Below are positions 8,405 through 17,631 of a stretch of DNA of 46,480 nt, piece after piece. The position numbers and the translations under genes are program-made. This DNA comes from Alphaproteobacteria bacterium (GTDB taxonomy: Bacteria; Pseudomonadota; Alphaproteobacteria; CACIAM-22H2), in assembly GCA_016793165.1 (NCBI GenBank), contig JAEULA010000015.1, positions 1-46,480 on the forward strand. The letters run 5' to 3'. The notes below the pieces were generated by a model. That model did not search any database, was not told the DNA's origin, and saw nothing but the letters and a program-made list of their open reading frames with translations. Numbering within the stretch: position 1 is the first letter of the stretch; each line of letters opens with the position of its first letter.

Positions 8405-9293
8405 GGACCCTCCCGGTCAGCCGGTCGATGATCCAGCTCAGCAGGAAGATGCCGGCCACCATCAGGGTGGCGATCGCGCTGCCGTAGCCCCAAAGCGAGA
8501 AGGTGAAGGCCTGCCGGTACGCATAGTAGTTCGTCACCTCGGTGACGTCGCCCGGGCCGCCGTCGGTGAGCACGAAGATCAACGGGAACGCCTTGATCGA
8601 GTCGATGAGGCGGAACAGGGCTGCGACGAGGAGCGTCTGCTGGATGAACGGGAAGGTGATGTGGCGGAAGACCTGCCAGTCGTTCGCGCCGTCGATCTTG
8701 GCGGCCTCGACCGGCGACTCCGGGATCATCTGCAGCGCCGCCAGCAACATGAGCATGGTGAAGGGGAACCACTCCCACGTCTCCACCGCGACGATCGCCC
8801 ACAGCGCGAGGTCCGGATCGGTGATGATCGACCTGATCGGCATGCCGAGCCAGGCCGCCGCGCGGTGCAGCGGGCTGATGTCGACCGTGAACATCACGCG
8901 CCACAGGATGCCGACGACGATCGGCGGCAGGACCATCGGCACCAGGAAGCCCGAGCGGGCCAGCCGGCGCAGCGGCGTCGCGCGGTTGAGCAGCAGCGCC
9001 ATCAGCAGCCCGACCAGGAGCTGCAGCAGCACGGTCGCCACCGAGAGCTTGACCTGGATCCAGGCCGAGTTGGTGAAGCGAGGGTCCTCGAGCAGGTCGA
9101 TGTAGTTGTAGTGCGGTGCGCTGAAGTCCCATGCCGTGTTCGGCATGGTCAGGTTCAGCGGCGTCAGGGACGTGAGGAAGAGGTAGAGCCCCGGCACCAC
9201 GGTGATCGCCGCCAGCACCAGAAGCGCCGGCAGCAATCCGAGCAGGAACGAGCGGCGCCGCCGCTCGCTCCAGTCCCGGTCGTCGACCCGCAT
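8388..9293 (-). CDS. Sugar ABC transporter permease, MalF type (first CUT1-like system)
   Basis: Inner-membrane permease of 301 residues beginning with a short charged cytoplasmic tail (RVDDRDWSERRRRS) and then about six hydrophobic spans. The EAA loop reads VEAAKIDGANDWQVFRHITFP, and LTDGGPGDVTEVTNYYAYRQ near residue 245 matches the conserved MalF-type periplasmic loop. It lies 37 nt after the binding-protein stop. Confidence 0.93.
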   Translation of the reverse strand: MRVDDRDWSERRRRSFLLGLLPALLVLAAITVVPGLYLFLTSLTPLNLTMPNTAWDFSAPHYNYIDLLEDPRFTNSAWIQVKLSVATVLLQLLVGLLMALLLNRATPLRRLARSGFLVPMVLPPIVVGILWRVMFTVDISPLHRAAAWLGMPIRSIITDPDLALWAIVAVETWEWFPFTMLMLLAALQMIPESPVEAAKIDGANDWQVFRHITFPFIQQTLLVAALFRLIDSIKAFPLIFVLTDGGPGDVTEVTNYYAYRQAFTFSLWGYGSAIATLMVAGIFLLSWIIDRLTGRVHAEAG

Positions 9294-9330
9294 CGTCGGC
9301 GGAAGACTGCGCGCCGGCCCCCTCGTCCGC

Positions 9331-10716
9331 CTACAGCCGCACGCCTGCGCGCCGAAGATCGGCGATCGCGTTGACCTGCGCCTGCTTGAACGATTCCGCC
9401 GCCTTCATCTGGCCGGAGATCACGCGGCCCATGGCCTGGTTGATTTGCGCGTTGACCTGCGGATAGACGTGCACCGTGCGGTACTTCATGTGCCCCTGCT
9501 CGGCGAAGGCGAGCGTGTCGATGAACAGCTTGCCGAGGTCGACGCCGTTCATGACCATCCGCTGCTTGTAGGCCGCCGACTCGAGGACCGAGCGCCGCGT
9601 CACGGAGCCGAGCCCGTGCTTGTCGGCCATCCGCGCGATCAAGTCCTTGGACATCGCCCACTTGATGAACTCCCACGACGCATCCTTGTTCTTGGCGCCG
9701 ATCGGGATGCCCCAGGCATGCGACGCGATGCCGGGGAAACGGCCCTTGGGGCCCTTCGGCATCAGGCCGAAATTGCTCGTCTTGGTGACCTGGCTGCCCT
9801 CGGTGCCGAGCAGCGCCAGGAACACCTGGTTGTTCGTCGAGTAGTTGGCCCGCCCGGCGCGCAGCGCCTCGTTCGCCTGGTCGTAGGTGTAGCCGGCGGC
9901 GCCCTCGGGCCCGTAGGCGTTGACGATCTTGGCGAAGAACTCGGCGGCGGCCGCGACCTCCGGCGTGTCGAGCGTCGGCATGAGATCGTCCGGCGGATTG
10001 CGGAAGATGTTGCCGCCGAACCCCTGGAGATAGGGGATGAACGTCCAGCCCCAGTGGTTCTCGGTCAGGAAGGCCGGCACGTTGTCCTTCTTGTGCACGA
10101 CCGCCAGCGACCGATCGAGCTCGTCGAACGTGTCCGGCAGGCCGAGGCCCGCCTGCTTGAACAGGTCGAAGCGGCCGCAGCCGGCGATCAACGCGTCGGT
10201 GAGCCAGGGGATGCCGTGCACGACGCCGTTCCGGTCGCGCATCGGCCCGACCGAGCCGGGCAGGAAGTCGGCGAAGTCGAAATCCGCCGGCGTCTTGTTC
10301 GGATCCTTCAGATAGGGATCGAGCGGCGTGAACCAGCCCGCGCCGATCCAGCGGCTCGTGAAGATGAAGGTGACGTTGAGCACGTCGTAGGCGCTGCCCT
10401 TGGTCGACAGCTCGAGATCGGCGCGCTGGTTGTAGACCGGGAATCCGGGCGTGTCGTAGTTGACCTTGATCCCGGTCTTCTCGGTGAACTCCGGCAGGTA
10501 GTCGCCGAGCAGCTTGGGATAGGTCGAGCTCCAGCACGACACGTTGAGCGTCACGCCCTGGTAGGGCTTCGCCTGCGCGAGCACCCCCGGCGCACGCAGG
10601 CCGGTGACCGCGGCGGCGGTGCCGCCGAGCGCCACCTGCAGGATCCGCCGGCGATGTGTCTCTGCCGCCCGCAGCGTCAGGCGGGCCTCCGTCGAGCGCG
10701 ATTCGTCCCTGGCCAT
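9331..10716 (-). CDS. Extracellular solute-binding protein family 1 (first sugar-type system)
   Basis: Periplasmic binding protein of 461 residues. The N-terminus has an extended n-region ending in a twin-arginine-like motif (HRRRILQVALGG) followed by a hydrophobic core and a likely cleavage site VLA-QA near residue 48, so Tat export is plausible. The mature part has family-1 features such as GIKVNYDTPGFPVYNQRADLE and a YLQGFGGNIFRNP block. GGGGAGGGG precedes the ATG. It heads the first SBP-permease-permease set and is separated from the SDR gene by 194 nt, so it may have its own promoter there, although no clear boxes are visible. Confidence 0.93.
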   Translation of the reverse strand: MARDESRSTEARLTLRAAETHRRRILQVALGGTAAAVTGLRAPGVLAQAKPYQGVTLNVSCWSSTYPKLLGDYLPEFTEKTGIKVNYDTPGFPVYNQRADLELSTKGSAYDVLNVTFIFTSRWIGAGWFTPLDPYLKDPNKTPADFDFADFLPGSVGPMRDRNGVVHGIPWLTDALIAGCGRFDLFKQAGLGLPDTFDELDRSLAVVHKKDNVPAFLTENHWGWTFIPYLQGFGGNIFRNPPDDLMPTLDTPEVAAAAEFFAKIVNAYGPEGAAGYTYDQANEALRAGRANYSTNNQVFLALLGTEGSQVTKTSNFGLMPKGPKGRFPGIASHAWGIPIGAKNKDASWEFIKWAMSKDLIARMADKHGLGSVTRRSVLESAAYKQRMVMNGVDLGKLFIDTLAFAEQGHMKYRTVHVYPQVNAQINQAMGRVISGQMKAAESFKQAQVNAIADLRRAGVRL

Positions 10717-10910
10717 CGTCCCCTCCCCATGTCGCCGAAGCGCATTTCAGGGCGGCGGTGGTCGCCGTCGCCTCCCGATGCCTTCGTTCGATCGAGACGT
10801 TGGCATGCTGGGCGCGCCCCGGACAACCATGAACGCAGCCGCCTCGGCGACCGAGGATGGCATTCGATCGTCGGCGGTCGCGGCGGGCGATCGCCGCCGC
10901 CGGCCACGGA

Positions 10911-11666
10911 TCAGGCGACCAGCCAGCCGCCTTCGACGGGGATCGTCGCCCCGGTGGTGAAGCTCGATTCGTCGCAAGCCAGGAACAGGATCGCCCGCGC
11001 GGTCTCATCCGAGCGTCCGAACCGGCCCATCGCGTGACGGGTGCGGGAGCGCTCGCGCGCCGCCGCCGGATCCGGCGCGCGCCCGAAGGAGCGCTGGAGC
11101 ATCGGCGTCTCCGTCGCGCCCGGAAGCACGCAGTTGCAACGGATCCCGCTCGCCGCGTAGTCGAGCGCGATCGAGCGCGTCAGGCTGACCACAGCACCCT
11201 TGGACGCGACATAGGCCGCATTGTTGCGGCCGCCGGCGAAGGCGAGCTGCGAGGCGATGGTGACGATCGAGCCGCGTCCCGCCTTCTCCATCACGCGCAG
11301 TGCCTCGCGCGCCCACAGGAAGGTCGCCGTGGCGTTGATCGCCATGACCTGGTTCCAGCCGGCGAGCTCGGTCGTCGCCGCCGGCTGCCCGACGGAGATG
11401 CCGGCCGCCGTGACCATGACGTCGAGCCGGCCCCAGCGCGCCGCCGTCTCCGCGACCACGCGCACCGCGAAGCCCTCGTCGGTGACGTCGCCGACCGCGG
11501 GCACGACGTTCTCCCTGCCGGTGCACAGGGCCGACAGCGTGTCGCCGTCGCGATCGACGGCCGCGACGCGCGCGCCCTCCGCCAGGAAGAGCTCGAGGGT
11601 CGAGCGCCCGATCCCGGACGCCGCACCCGTGATGATCGCCACCCGTTCCGCCAGTCGCATGCGCAT
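10911..11666 (-). CDS. SDR family NAD(P)-dependent oxidoreductase
   Basis: Classical short-chain dehydrogenase/reductase of 251 residues. The cofactor motif TGAASGIG is at 13-20, an Asp closes beta-strand 2 (AAVDRDGD), which usually favours NAD(H), the NAG-type motif is varied (TAAGIS), and the catalytic YVASK motif is near residue 150 after an IASQ serine. An alternative ATG two codons downstream (11660) has better spacing from the GAGG upstream. Gene lies 9 nt after the beta-lactamase-like gene and upstream of the sugar-type importer, suggesting oxidation or reduction of an imported sugar or its derivative. Confidence 0.92.
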   Translation of the reverse strand: MRMRLAERVAIITGAASGIGRSTLELFLAEGARVAAVDRDGDTLSALCTGRENVVPAVGDVTDEGFAVRVVAETAARWGRLDVMVTAAGISVGQPAATTELAGWNQVMAINATATFLWAREALRVMEKAGRGSIVTIASQLAFAGGRNNAAYVASKGAVVSLTRSIALDYAASGIRCNCVLPGATETPMLQRSFGRAPDPAAARERSRTRHAMGRFGRSDETARAILFLACDESSFTTGATIPVEGGWLVA

Positions 11667-11675
11667 GTCCTCGTG

Positions 11676-12695
11676 TCAGTTCGCCCGGTCGAAGGCCTCG
11701 ATGAGCCGCTCGCCGGTTTCGCGGCGCAGCGTCTGGATGCCGGTGTCGACATGCCGGCTGGGGTGGACGCGGTTGGTGAGCAACGCCCAGGCGAGCCCGC
11801 GCGTCCAGTCGATCCACAGCCCGGTGCCGGTGAATCCGGTGTGGCCGATGGTCTCCTCGGAACAGGCCTGGCCGCCGGCCCAGTCGGGATGGCGCCGTTC
11901 CCAGCCCAGCGTGCGCGTCGGCGACTGCGGCGCGCGCAACGCCGCGCGCCCGGCAGCCGAGAGGCGCGACCCGGTCAGCAGGTCGCGCGCGAAATCCAGC
12001 ACGCCGTCGATCGTGCCGAAGAGCCCGGCGTGGCCGGCGGCGCCGCCCAGTGCGAAGGCGTTCTCGTCATGCACCTCGCCGCGCAGGACTCGGCCGCGCC
12101 AGGTGCAGGCCTCGGTCGCGGCGCATTGCGCGGGATCGGGCCGGAACGCGAGTCCCGCGGCGAGCGGCTGCGCGCCGAAATCGCGCCCCGTCAGACGCTC
12201 GACCGCGATCCCGAGCAGGATGAAGTTGATGTCCGAGTAGACGGCCGGTCCCCGCGTCCATACGCGCTGCAGCACGAACGCGCGCAGCGTCCGCGCATCC
12301 TGGCCGTAGGTGTAGAGCGGCTCGACGGCCGGCAGGAAGCTCCGGTGCGTCAGGCATTGCCGGAACGTCAGTTCCCGCTCCGCCGCCTTGAGATCGTACT
12401 GGCGCAGATCGGGGATCGCGCGCACCAGCGGATCGTCGAGCGCGATCCGCCCCGCGTCGACGAGCTCGAGGAGCGCCGTCGTCGTGACGATCACCTTCGT
12501 CAGCGAGGCGAGATCGAACCAGGTCGCGCGCGCGAGCGCCACGTGCGCTGGCACGCGCTGCGCGAGCCCGGCGACCCGGACGGCGCGCGCGCCCGCCATG
12601 GTCACCGCCCCCAGCACGGCGCCCGGGATGCGCTCCGCGGCGACGGCGGCCGCGGCCGGCGCGAAGGCCGTGTCGACGACGGCTTCGATATCCAT
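11676..12695 (-). CDS. Beta-lactamase-family serine hydrolase (cytoplasmic)
   Basis: Serine hydrolase of 339 residues. It has the SxxK nucleophile motif SLTK at 64-67, a YxN-equivalent tyrosine (VYSDINF) and the KTG-box equivalent HTGFTGTGLW near residue 277. No signal peptide is present when the start at 12695 is used; the longer open frame upstream overlaps the dehydrogenase and is rejected. Relatives include penicillin-binding-protein-like esterases and YbbE/YfeW-type proteins. Possible activities are esterase, amidase or D-peptidase on a small substrate; true antibiotic resistance is unlikely from this context. Confidence 0.88.
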   Translation of the reverse strand: MDIEAVVDTAFAPAAAAVAAERIPGAVLGAVTMAGARAVRVAGLAQRVPAHVALARATWFDLASLTKVIVTTTALLELVDAGRIALDDPLVRAIPDLRQYDLKAAERELTFRQCLTHRSFLPAVEPLYTYGQDARTLRAFVLQRVWTRGPAVYSDINFILLGIAVERLTGRDFGAQPLAAGLAFRPDPAQCAATEACTWRGRVLRGEVHDENAFALGGAAGHAGLFGTIDGVLDFARDLLTGSRLSAAGRAALRAPQSPTRTLGWERRHPDWAGGQACSEETIGHTGFTGTGLWIDWTRGLAWALLTNRVHPSRHVDTGIQTLRRETGERLIEAFDRAN

Positions 12696-12730
12696 GACGG
12701 ACCGGGAGATAGCAGGCGCCTCGCGACCCG

Positions 12731-13816
12731 TCAGCCGGCGAATCGGATGATGCTGCGCAACTCGTTGCCGGTCTTCATCCGCGCATAGCCGTCGTTGATG
12801 TCGTCGAGCGCGATATGGCGGACGATGAGATGATCGAGCTTGAGCTTGCCCTGTCGCCACAGCGCCAGGATGCGCGGCATGTCGACACGGAAGTTGTTGC
12901 CGCCCATCGACGTGCCCTGGATGCGGCGGTCGCGCAGGAAGTCGGCGCCGTGCAGCTCGATCTTGGTGCCGAAGGGCACCATGCCGATGATCGTCGCCAG
13001 CCCCGCGGGCCGCAGCATCTGGAAGCTCTGTTCGGCCGTCTCCTTGCGCCCGACGGCCTCGAAGGCATAGTGCACGCCGCCGCCGGTCAGAGTCTTCACG
13101 GCGTCGACGACGTCATTGCGCAATGCATCGATCGTGTCGGTGGCGCCCATCGAGCGCGCGACCTCGAGCTTCGCAGGTACGGGATCGATCGCGATCACGC
13201 GCGAAGCGCCGGCGACGGCGGCCGCATTGATCGCCGACAGCCCGATGCCGCCGCAGCCGAGGACCGCGACTGTGCTGCCCGGCTCGACCTTGGCGGCCCG
13301 GAACACCGAAGCCACGCCGGTGATCACCGCGCACCCGACCAGGGCGCCGATGTCGAGCGGGATCTCGCGGTCGATCTTCACCAGCGCGTTCTCGTGGACG
13401 AGCATCTGCTCGGCGAAGCCGCCGAGATTGGCGAACTGGTTGACGACTTCGCCGCGGCAGGTGAACCGCCGCGCCGCCCCCGGCGGCAGCTTGACCTCGG
13501 TGTTCTCGCAGAGATTGGTGTGGCCGGTGCTGCAGTAGCCGCAGGTGCCGCAGAACACCGACAGGCAGCCGATCACCGGGTCGCCCGGCTTCACGTAGGT
13601 CACCTCGGCGCCGACCTGCTCGACGACCCCGGCACTCTCATGGCCGAGGATGATCGGCAGCGGCGCGGGATAGAGCCCCTCCATGAAATGGAGGTCGCTG
13701 TGGCACAGGCCGGTGAATGCCGTGCGCACGAGCACCTCGTACGCCTTCGGCTTCGCGACCTCGATCTCCTCGATCGTCAGCGGCTTCCCGACCTGCCGCA
13801 ACAGCGCTGCACGCAT
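12731..13816 (-). CDS. Zn-dependent alcohol dehydrogenase (MDR, class III-like)
   Basis: Medium-chain dehydrogenase of 361 residues. Catalytic zinc ligands are C38 (GLCHSD), H59-E60 (GHE) and the Cys in VGCAVITG. Structural-zinc cysteines are C89, C92, C95 and C103 (CGTCGYC...HTNLC). The Rossmann motif VLGCGGIGLSAINAA ends in an acidic residue (AIDP), consistent with NAD+. The chosen start has GGGAGGGG directly upstream. It is the most upstream gene of the minus-strand block and is divergent from the cyclase at 13943. Likely reversible oxidation of a primary alcohol to an aldehyde. Confidence 0.93.
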   Translation of the reverse strand: MRAALLRQVGKPLTIEEIEVAKPKAYEVLVRTAFTGLCHSDLHFMEGLYPAPLPIILGHESAGVVEQVGAEVTYVKPGDPVIGCLSVFCGTCGYCSTGHTNLCENTEVKLPPGAARRFTCRGEVVNQFANLGGFAEQMLVHENALVKIDREIPLDIGALVGCAVITGVASVFRAAKVEPGSTVAVLGCGGIGLSAINAAAVAGASRVIAIDPVPAKLEVARSMGATDTIDALRNDVVDAVKTLTGGGVHYAFEAVGRKETAEQSFQMLRPAGLATIIGMVPFGTKIELHGADFLRDRRIQGTSMGGNNFRVDMPRILALWRQGKLKLDHLIVRHIALDDINDGYARMKTGNELRSIIRFAG

Positions 13817-13840
13817 CGCCCCTCCCCGAACCGGACGGCG

Positions 13841-13849
13841 ATCGTAGCA
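13841..13849 (-). promoter_or_regulatory. Possible extended -10 element for the alcohol dehydrogenase
   Basis: Minus strand reads TGCTACGAT about 25 nt before the ATG at 13816, matching an extended -10 (TGn plus TACGAT). No convincing -35 box lies at the right distance, so this is a weak call. Confidence 0.3.
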
Positions 13850-13942
13850 CGGCGCCCGGCGACGCCAGAGCGATCGCTGTCTCGGAAATCCGATGCCGCC
13901 CGGGATAGACTGACGTCCGAACACGGGGGAAACGAGGTCGCA

Positions 13943-15691
13943 ATGGAACGTCGGCTTGCGGCGATCCTGGCGGGGGACGTGGCGGGGTACTCGCGGCTGA
14001 TGGAGGCCGACGAGGAGGGGACGCTCGCGCGGCTGCGCGGCGCGCGCTCGGACGTGATCGAGCCGACGGTGGCGAGCCATCGCGGGCGGGTGTTCAAGAC
14101 GACGGGCGACGGGTTCCTGGCCGAGTTCGCCAGCGTGGTCGACGCGGCGCGGTGTGCGGCGGCGCTGCAGACCGCCCTGGCGGCGCACGAGACAGAGATC
14201 GACGCCGAGCGGCGGATCGCGTGGCGCCTGGGGCTCAATCTCGGCGACGTGGTGGTCGATGACGGCGACGTGCATGGCGACGGGGTGAATGTCGCGGCCC
14301 GGCTGGAAGCGCTGGCCGAGCCTGGCACCGTGTGCGTCTCCGGCACGGCGCACGAACATCTGCGCGGCAAGCTCAAGCTGGCGTTCGAGGACCTCGGCGA
14401 GCACGCGCTCAAGAACATCGAGCGGCCGGTGCGCGTCTACCGCCTCGCCGCGCACACGACCGCCGAGCCCCCTCGCCCGGCGCTGCCGCTGCCCGACAAG
14501 CCGTCGCTGGTGGTGCTGCCGTTCCAGAACATGTCGGGCGAAGCGGAGCAGGACTACTTCGCCGACGGCATGACCGAGGAGATCACGACGGCGCTGAGCC
14601 GCATTCGGCAGTTCTTCGTGATCGCCCGCAACACGGCCTTCACCTACAAGGGCAAAAAGCTGGACCTGCGCCAGGTCGGCCGCGAGCTCGGGGTGCGCTA
14701 CCTGCTCGAGGGTTCGGTGCGCAAGGCCGGCAACCGTGTGCGCATCACCGGCCAGCTGATCGAGGCCGAGACCGGCACGCATCTCTGGGCCGACAGATTC
14801 GACGGCGCGCTCGAGGACGTCTTCGACCTCCAGGACCGCGTCACATCCAGCGTCGTCGGCGCGATCGAACCGTCGATTACTCGCGCCGAGATCGAGCGCG
14901 CTAGCCGGAAGCCGCCGGAGAACCTGCAGGCTCATGACATGCTCCTGCGCGCGATCGCGGAAACTTGGATCTGGACCAGGGACGGAACGGACCGCGCCCT
15001 CGGCTGGGCCCGCCAAGCCGTGCGGATCGATCAACGGTATGGACTGGCGCACAGCTATGTCGCCGTGTGCCTCGGCCGAAGACAATACATGGGCTGGGCC
15101 GACGACGACACGAGCGAGATCGCCGAGGGTACGCATGCAGCCGAGCTTGCCGCCACGCTCGCTGCGGATGATCCACTCGCCCTCGCCAATGCCGCCGTCG
15201 GAGCGATCAATCTCTTCGCCGACCGGGGCCGGTCGCTCGAATGGGTCAATCGAGCACTCGCGCTGAACCCGAATTCCGCACTGTCGTTGAACTGCAGCGC
15301 GCTCGTTCGCAATTACGATGGCGACTATACGCTCGCTGCGGACCACGCCCAGCGTGCACTGCGCCTGAGCCCGTTCGATTCGCTCGCTCACATATTCTGC
15401 TACGCCTGCGGCTTCAGCCATCTGGCGCGCCGTATGTTCCCTGAGGCCATCCAATGGTACCGGCGCTCAGTTCAGCTGAACTCGCGGCTGCCCATTGCAC
15501 ATGTCCATCTTGCGAGCGCGCTCGCCCGTGCCGGGGAACTCTCCGAGGCATCGGTCACGATCAAGCGCCTGATCGAATGGTATCCAGTCCGCGCGTCCGA
15601 TCTTCGCCGGCGGCTGCGGACCCGATATCGAATATCCGAGGACTTCGACTACGTGCTGGACGGCGCACGGTTGGCCGGGCTGCCGGACTAA
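13943..15691 (+). CDS. Class III adenylate cyclase / TolB-like / TPR protein (paralogue 1)
   Basis: Cytoplasmic signalling protein of 582 residues. The cyclase domain (about 1-170) has every key residue: metal ligands D12 and D56, purine-binding K52 and D109, transition-state N116 and R120. Residues about 185-300 form a TolB-N-like (COG5616) module (PSLVVLPFQNMSG...YLLEGSVRKAGNRVRITG). The rest is TPR-like helical repeats. Start chosen at the ATG after GAGG with 5-nt spacing; the long frame upstream is antisense to the dehydrogenase. Predicted product cAMP, with the C-terminal part sensing a partner or ligand. It converges on the Dpp-type ATPase gene with a 12-nt gap. Confidence 0.93.
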   Translation: MERRLAAILAGDVAGYSRLMEADEEGTLARLRGARSDVIEPTVASHRGRVFKTTGDGFLAEFASVVDAARCAAALQTALAAHETEIDAERRIAWRLGLNLGDVVVDDGDVHGDGVNVAARLEALAEPGTVCVSGTAHEHLRGKLKLAFEDLGEHALKNIERPVRVYRLAAHTTAEPPRPALPLPDKPSLVVLPFQNMSGEAEQDYFADGMTEEITTALSRIRQFFVIARNTAFTYKGKKLDLRQVGRELGVRYLLEGSVRKAGNRVRITGQLIEAETGTHLWADRFDGALEDVFDLQDRVTSSVVGAIEPSITRAEIERASRKPPENLQAHDMLLRAIAETWIWTRDGTDRALGWARQAVRIDQRYGLAHSYVAVCLGRRQYMGWADDDTSEIAEGTHAAELAATLAADDPLALANAAVGAINLFADRGRSLEWVNRALALNPNSALSLNCSALVRNYDGDYTLAADHAQRALRLSPFDSLAHIFCYACGFSHLARRMFPEAIQWYRRSVQLNSRLPIAHVHLASALARAGELSEASVTIKRLIEWYPVRASDLRRRLRTRYRISEDFDYVLDGARLAGLPD

Positions 15692-15703
15692 GTCGACCGT
15701 GGC

Positions 15704-16681
15704 TCAGCCCACGTCGTGCAGATGACACGCCACCATCCGCGTCCCCGTTGCGGTGCGCCGAGCCGCAAGGAGCGGCGCCTCGCCAACGCATCGCGGCAGG
15801 GCTTGCCGGCAGCGCGTGTGGAAGGCGCAGCCCGGCGGCGGGTTGGCGGGGTCGGGCAGCTCTCCGGACAGGATGATCCGCTCGCGCCGCCGCGCCGGAT
15901 CGGTATGCGGAATCGCCGACAGCAGCGCCTGGGCGTAGGGATGCGCCGGTGCGTCGAACAGTGCCGCCGCCGGGCCGATCTCGACGATGCGGCCGAGATA
16001 CATGACCGCGATCCGGTCGCTCACGTGCCGGATCACCGACAGGTCGTGGCTGATGAACAGCATCGCCAGTCCGAGGCGCTGCCGGAGCTCGGCAAGCAGG
16101 TTGATGATCTGCGACTGGATCGAGACGTCGAGCGCCGACACCGGCTCGTCGGCGACGAGCAGCTTGGGCTCGAGCGCGAGCGCGCGGGCGATCGCGATGC
16201 GCTGGCGCTGGCCGCCGGAAAACTCGTGCGGGTACTTGCCGCCCGCGTCCGACGCCAGGCCGACGAGATCGAGCAGCTCGGCGACGCGCGCGCGGCGGCC
16301 GGCGCGATCGCCGACCTCGTGAACCTCCAGCGGCTCGCCGACGATCTCCGCCACGCGATGGCGCGGATTGAGCGAGCCGAAGGGATCCTGGAAGACGATC
16401 TGCATGTCGCGACGCCGGCGCACCATGTCGCGACGCGACAGCGCGGTGATGTCCTCGCCGTCGAAGCGGATCGAGCCCGCGGTCGGATCGACGAGGCGGA
16501 GCACCGTGCGCCCGAGCGTCGACTTGCCGCAGCCGGACTCGCCGACGATCCCCAGCACCTCGCCGCGCGCCAGGTCGAAGCTGACGCCGTCGAGCGCGCG
16601 CAGCGTCGCGCCGCGCGCGACGTAGTGCTTGGCGAGATCGCGGACCTCGAGGAGCGGGGCGTGCGCAGGAGCGGCGGTCAC
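15704..16681 (-). CDS. Peptide-type ABC transporter ATPase, DppF/OppF type
   Basis: ABC ATPase of 325 residues. Walker A GESGCGKS is at 47-54, followed by the Q-loop ([11 protein letters not shown]), signature SGGQRQR, Walker [13 protein letters not shown], and H-loop ISHDLSV. The C-terminal oligopeptide-family extension with spaced cysteines (GCAFHTRC...RC) can hold an iron-sulfur or metal site as in other Dpp/Opp ATPases. The GTG start at 16681 overlaps the TGA of the preceding ATPase (GTGA); an upstream ATG would overlap 70 bases. Works with the ATPase at 16678-17631. Confidence 0.92.
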   Translation of the reverse strand: MTAAPAHAPLLEVRDLAKHYVARGATLRALDGVSFDLARGEVLGIVGESGCGKSTLGRTVLRLVDPTAGSIRFDGEDITALSRRDMVRRRRDMQIVFQDPFGSLNPRHRVAEIVGEPLEVHEVGDRAGRRARVAELLDLVGLASDAGGKYPHEFSGGQRQRIAIARALALEPKLLVADEPVSALDVSIQSQIINLLAELRQRLGLAMLFISHDLSVIRHVSDRIAVMYLGRIVEIGPAAALFDAPAHPYAQALLSAIPHTDPARRRERIILSGELPDPANPPPGCAFHTRCRQALPRCVGEAPLLAARRTATGTRMVACHLHDVG

Positions 16682-17631
16682 GGCGCGGGGTTCCAGCAGC
16701 GCAGCCGGTGGGGCGGCCCGGTCAGCTCGGGGACGTCGCGGGCGCACCGATCGATCGCATGGCCGCAGCGCGCGGCGAAGCTGCAGCCCGCACCGCGCTC
16801 GCGCGGCGACGGTACCGTACCGGCGATGGAGGGCAGCTTGACGCCCGGCGGATTGGCCGCGGGCATCGTGCGCAGCAGCGCCTCGGTGTAGCGATGGCGC
16901 GGCCGCGCGAAGAGCGCGCCGACGGGCGCCTCCTCGACCAGGCGGCCGGCATACATCACCGCGACGCGATCGCAGAACTCGGACACCACGCCCAGATCGT
17001 GGGTGATCAGCAGCACCGCCATGCCGAGTTCGCGGCGCAGCCGGCCGATCAGGTCCAGGATCTGCGCCTGCACCGTCACGTCCAGCGCCGTCGTCGGCTC
17101 GTCCGCGATCAGCAGCCGCGGCTTGCAGGCCAGCGCGATGGCGATCATCACGCGCTGGCGCTGGCCGCCCGAGATCTCGTGCGGATAGCGGTTGAGCTGG
17201 CCGCGCGCTGCGGGGATGCCGACGAGGTCGAGCAGATTGCCTGCCTCGTCCATCGCCGCGCGCCGGCCGAGGCTGCGATGCACGACCAATGTCTCGGCGA
17301 TCTGGTCCCCGATCGTGAACACCGGGTTCAGCGACGTCATCGGCTCCTGGAAGATCATGCCGATGCGGTCGCCGCGGATCTCGCGCAGGCGCTCGATCGG
17401 CAGCCCCAGCATGTCGGCGCCGTCGAACAGGATCCGTCCCCCGGCGATGCGCCCCGGCGGATTCGGCAGCAGGCGCATGATCGACAGCGCGGTGACGCTC
17501 TTGCCGCAGCCGGACTCGCCGACGAGGCCCAGCGTCTCGCCGGGCATGAGCGCGAGCGAAAGGTCCTCGACGACCGGCACGCCGGCCATCGTGACGGTAA
17601 GGCCGTCGACCTGCAGCAGAGGCTCAGACAC
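16678..17631 (-). CDS. Peptide-type ABC transporter ATPase, DppD/OppD type
   Basis: ABC ATPase of 317 residues with Walker A GESGCGKS (38-45), Q-loop [10 protein letters not shown], signature SGGQRQR, Walker [13 protein letters not shown] and H-loop ITHDLGV. The C-terminal Cys-containing tail (GCSFAARC...RC) is typical of the oligopeptide family. The GTG start at 17631 gives the usual beginning ([11 protein letters not shown]) and an 8-base overlap with the permease stop; an ATG nine codons upstream (17658) is possible. Fourth gene of the operon that begins at 21740. Confidence 0.92.
   Translation of the reverse strand: MSEPLLQVDGLTVTMAGVPVVEDLSLALMPGETLGLVGESGCGKSVTALSIMRLLPNPPGRIAGGRILFDGADMLGLPIERLREIRGDRIGMIFQEPMTSLNPVFTIGDQIAETLVVHRSLGRRAAMDEAGNLLDLVGIPAARGQLNRYPHEISGGQRQRVMIAIALACKPRLLIADEPTTALDVTVQAQILDLIGRLRRELGMAVLLITHDLGVVSEFCDRVAVMYAGRLVEEAPVGALFARPRHRYTEALLRTMPAANPPGVKLPSIAGTVPSPRERGAGCSFAARCGHAIDRCARDVPELTGPPHRLRCWNPAP

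Noticed and set aside
10871..10901. GC-rich potential hairpin after the SDR gene
   Set aside because: Short repeated GCC/GGC runs allow many weak pairings; no single convincing stem stands out.
9202..12788. Two plus-strand open frames of over 600 codons each
   Set aside because: They are antisense to the binding protein, SDR and beta-lactamase-like genes and have the composition of GC-shadow frames.
12815..13942. N-terminal extension of the cyclase by about 376 codons
   Set aside because: The stretch is antisense to the alcohol dehydrogenase, shows no domain, and the ATG at 13943 has a well-placed ribosome-binding site and matches the paralogue's start.
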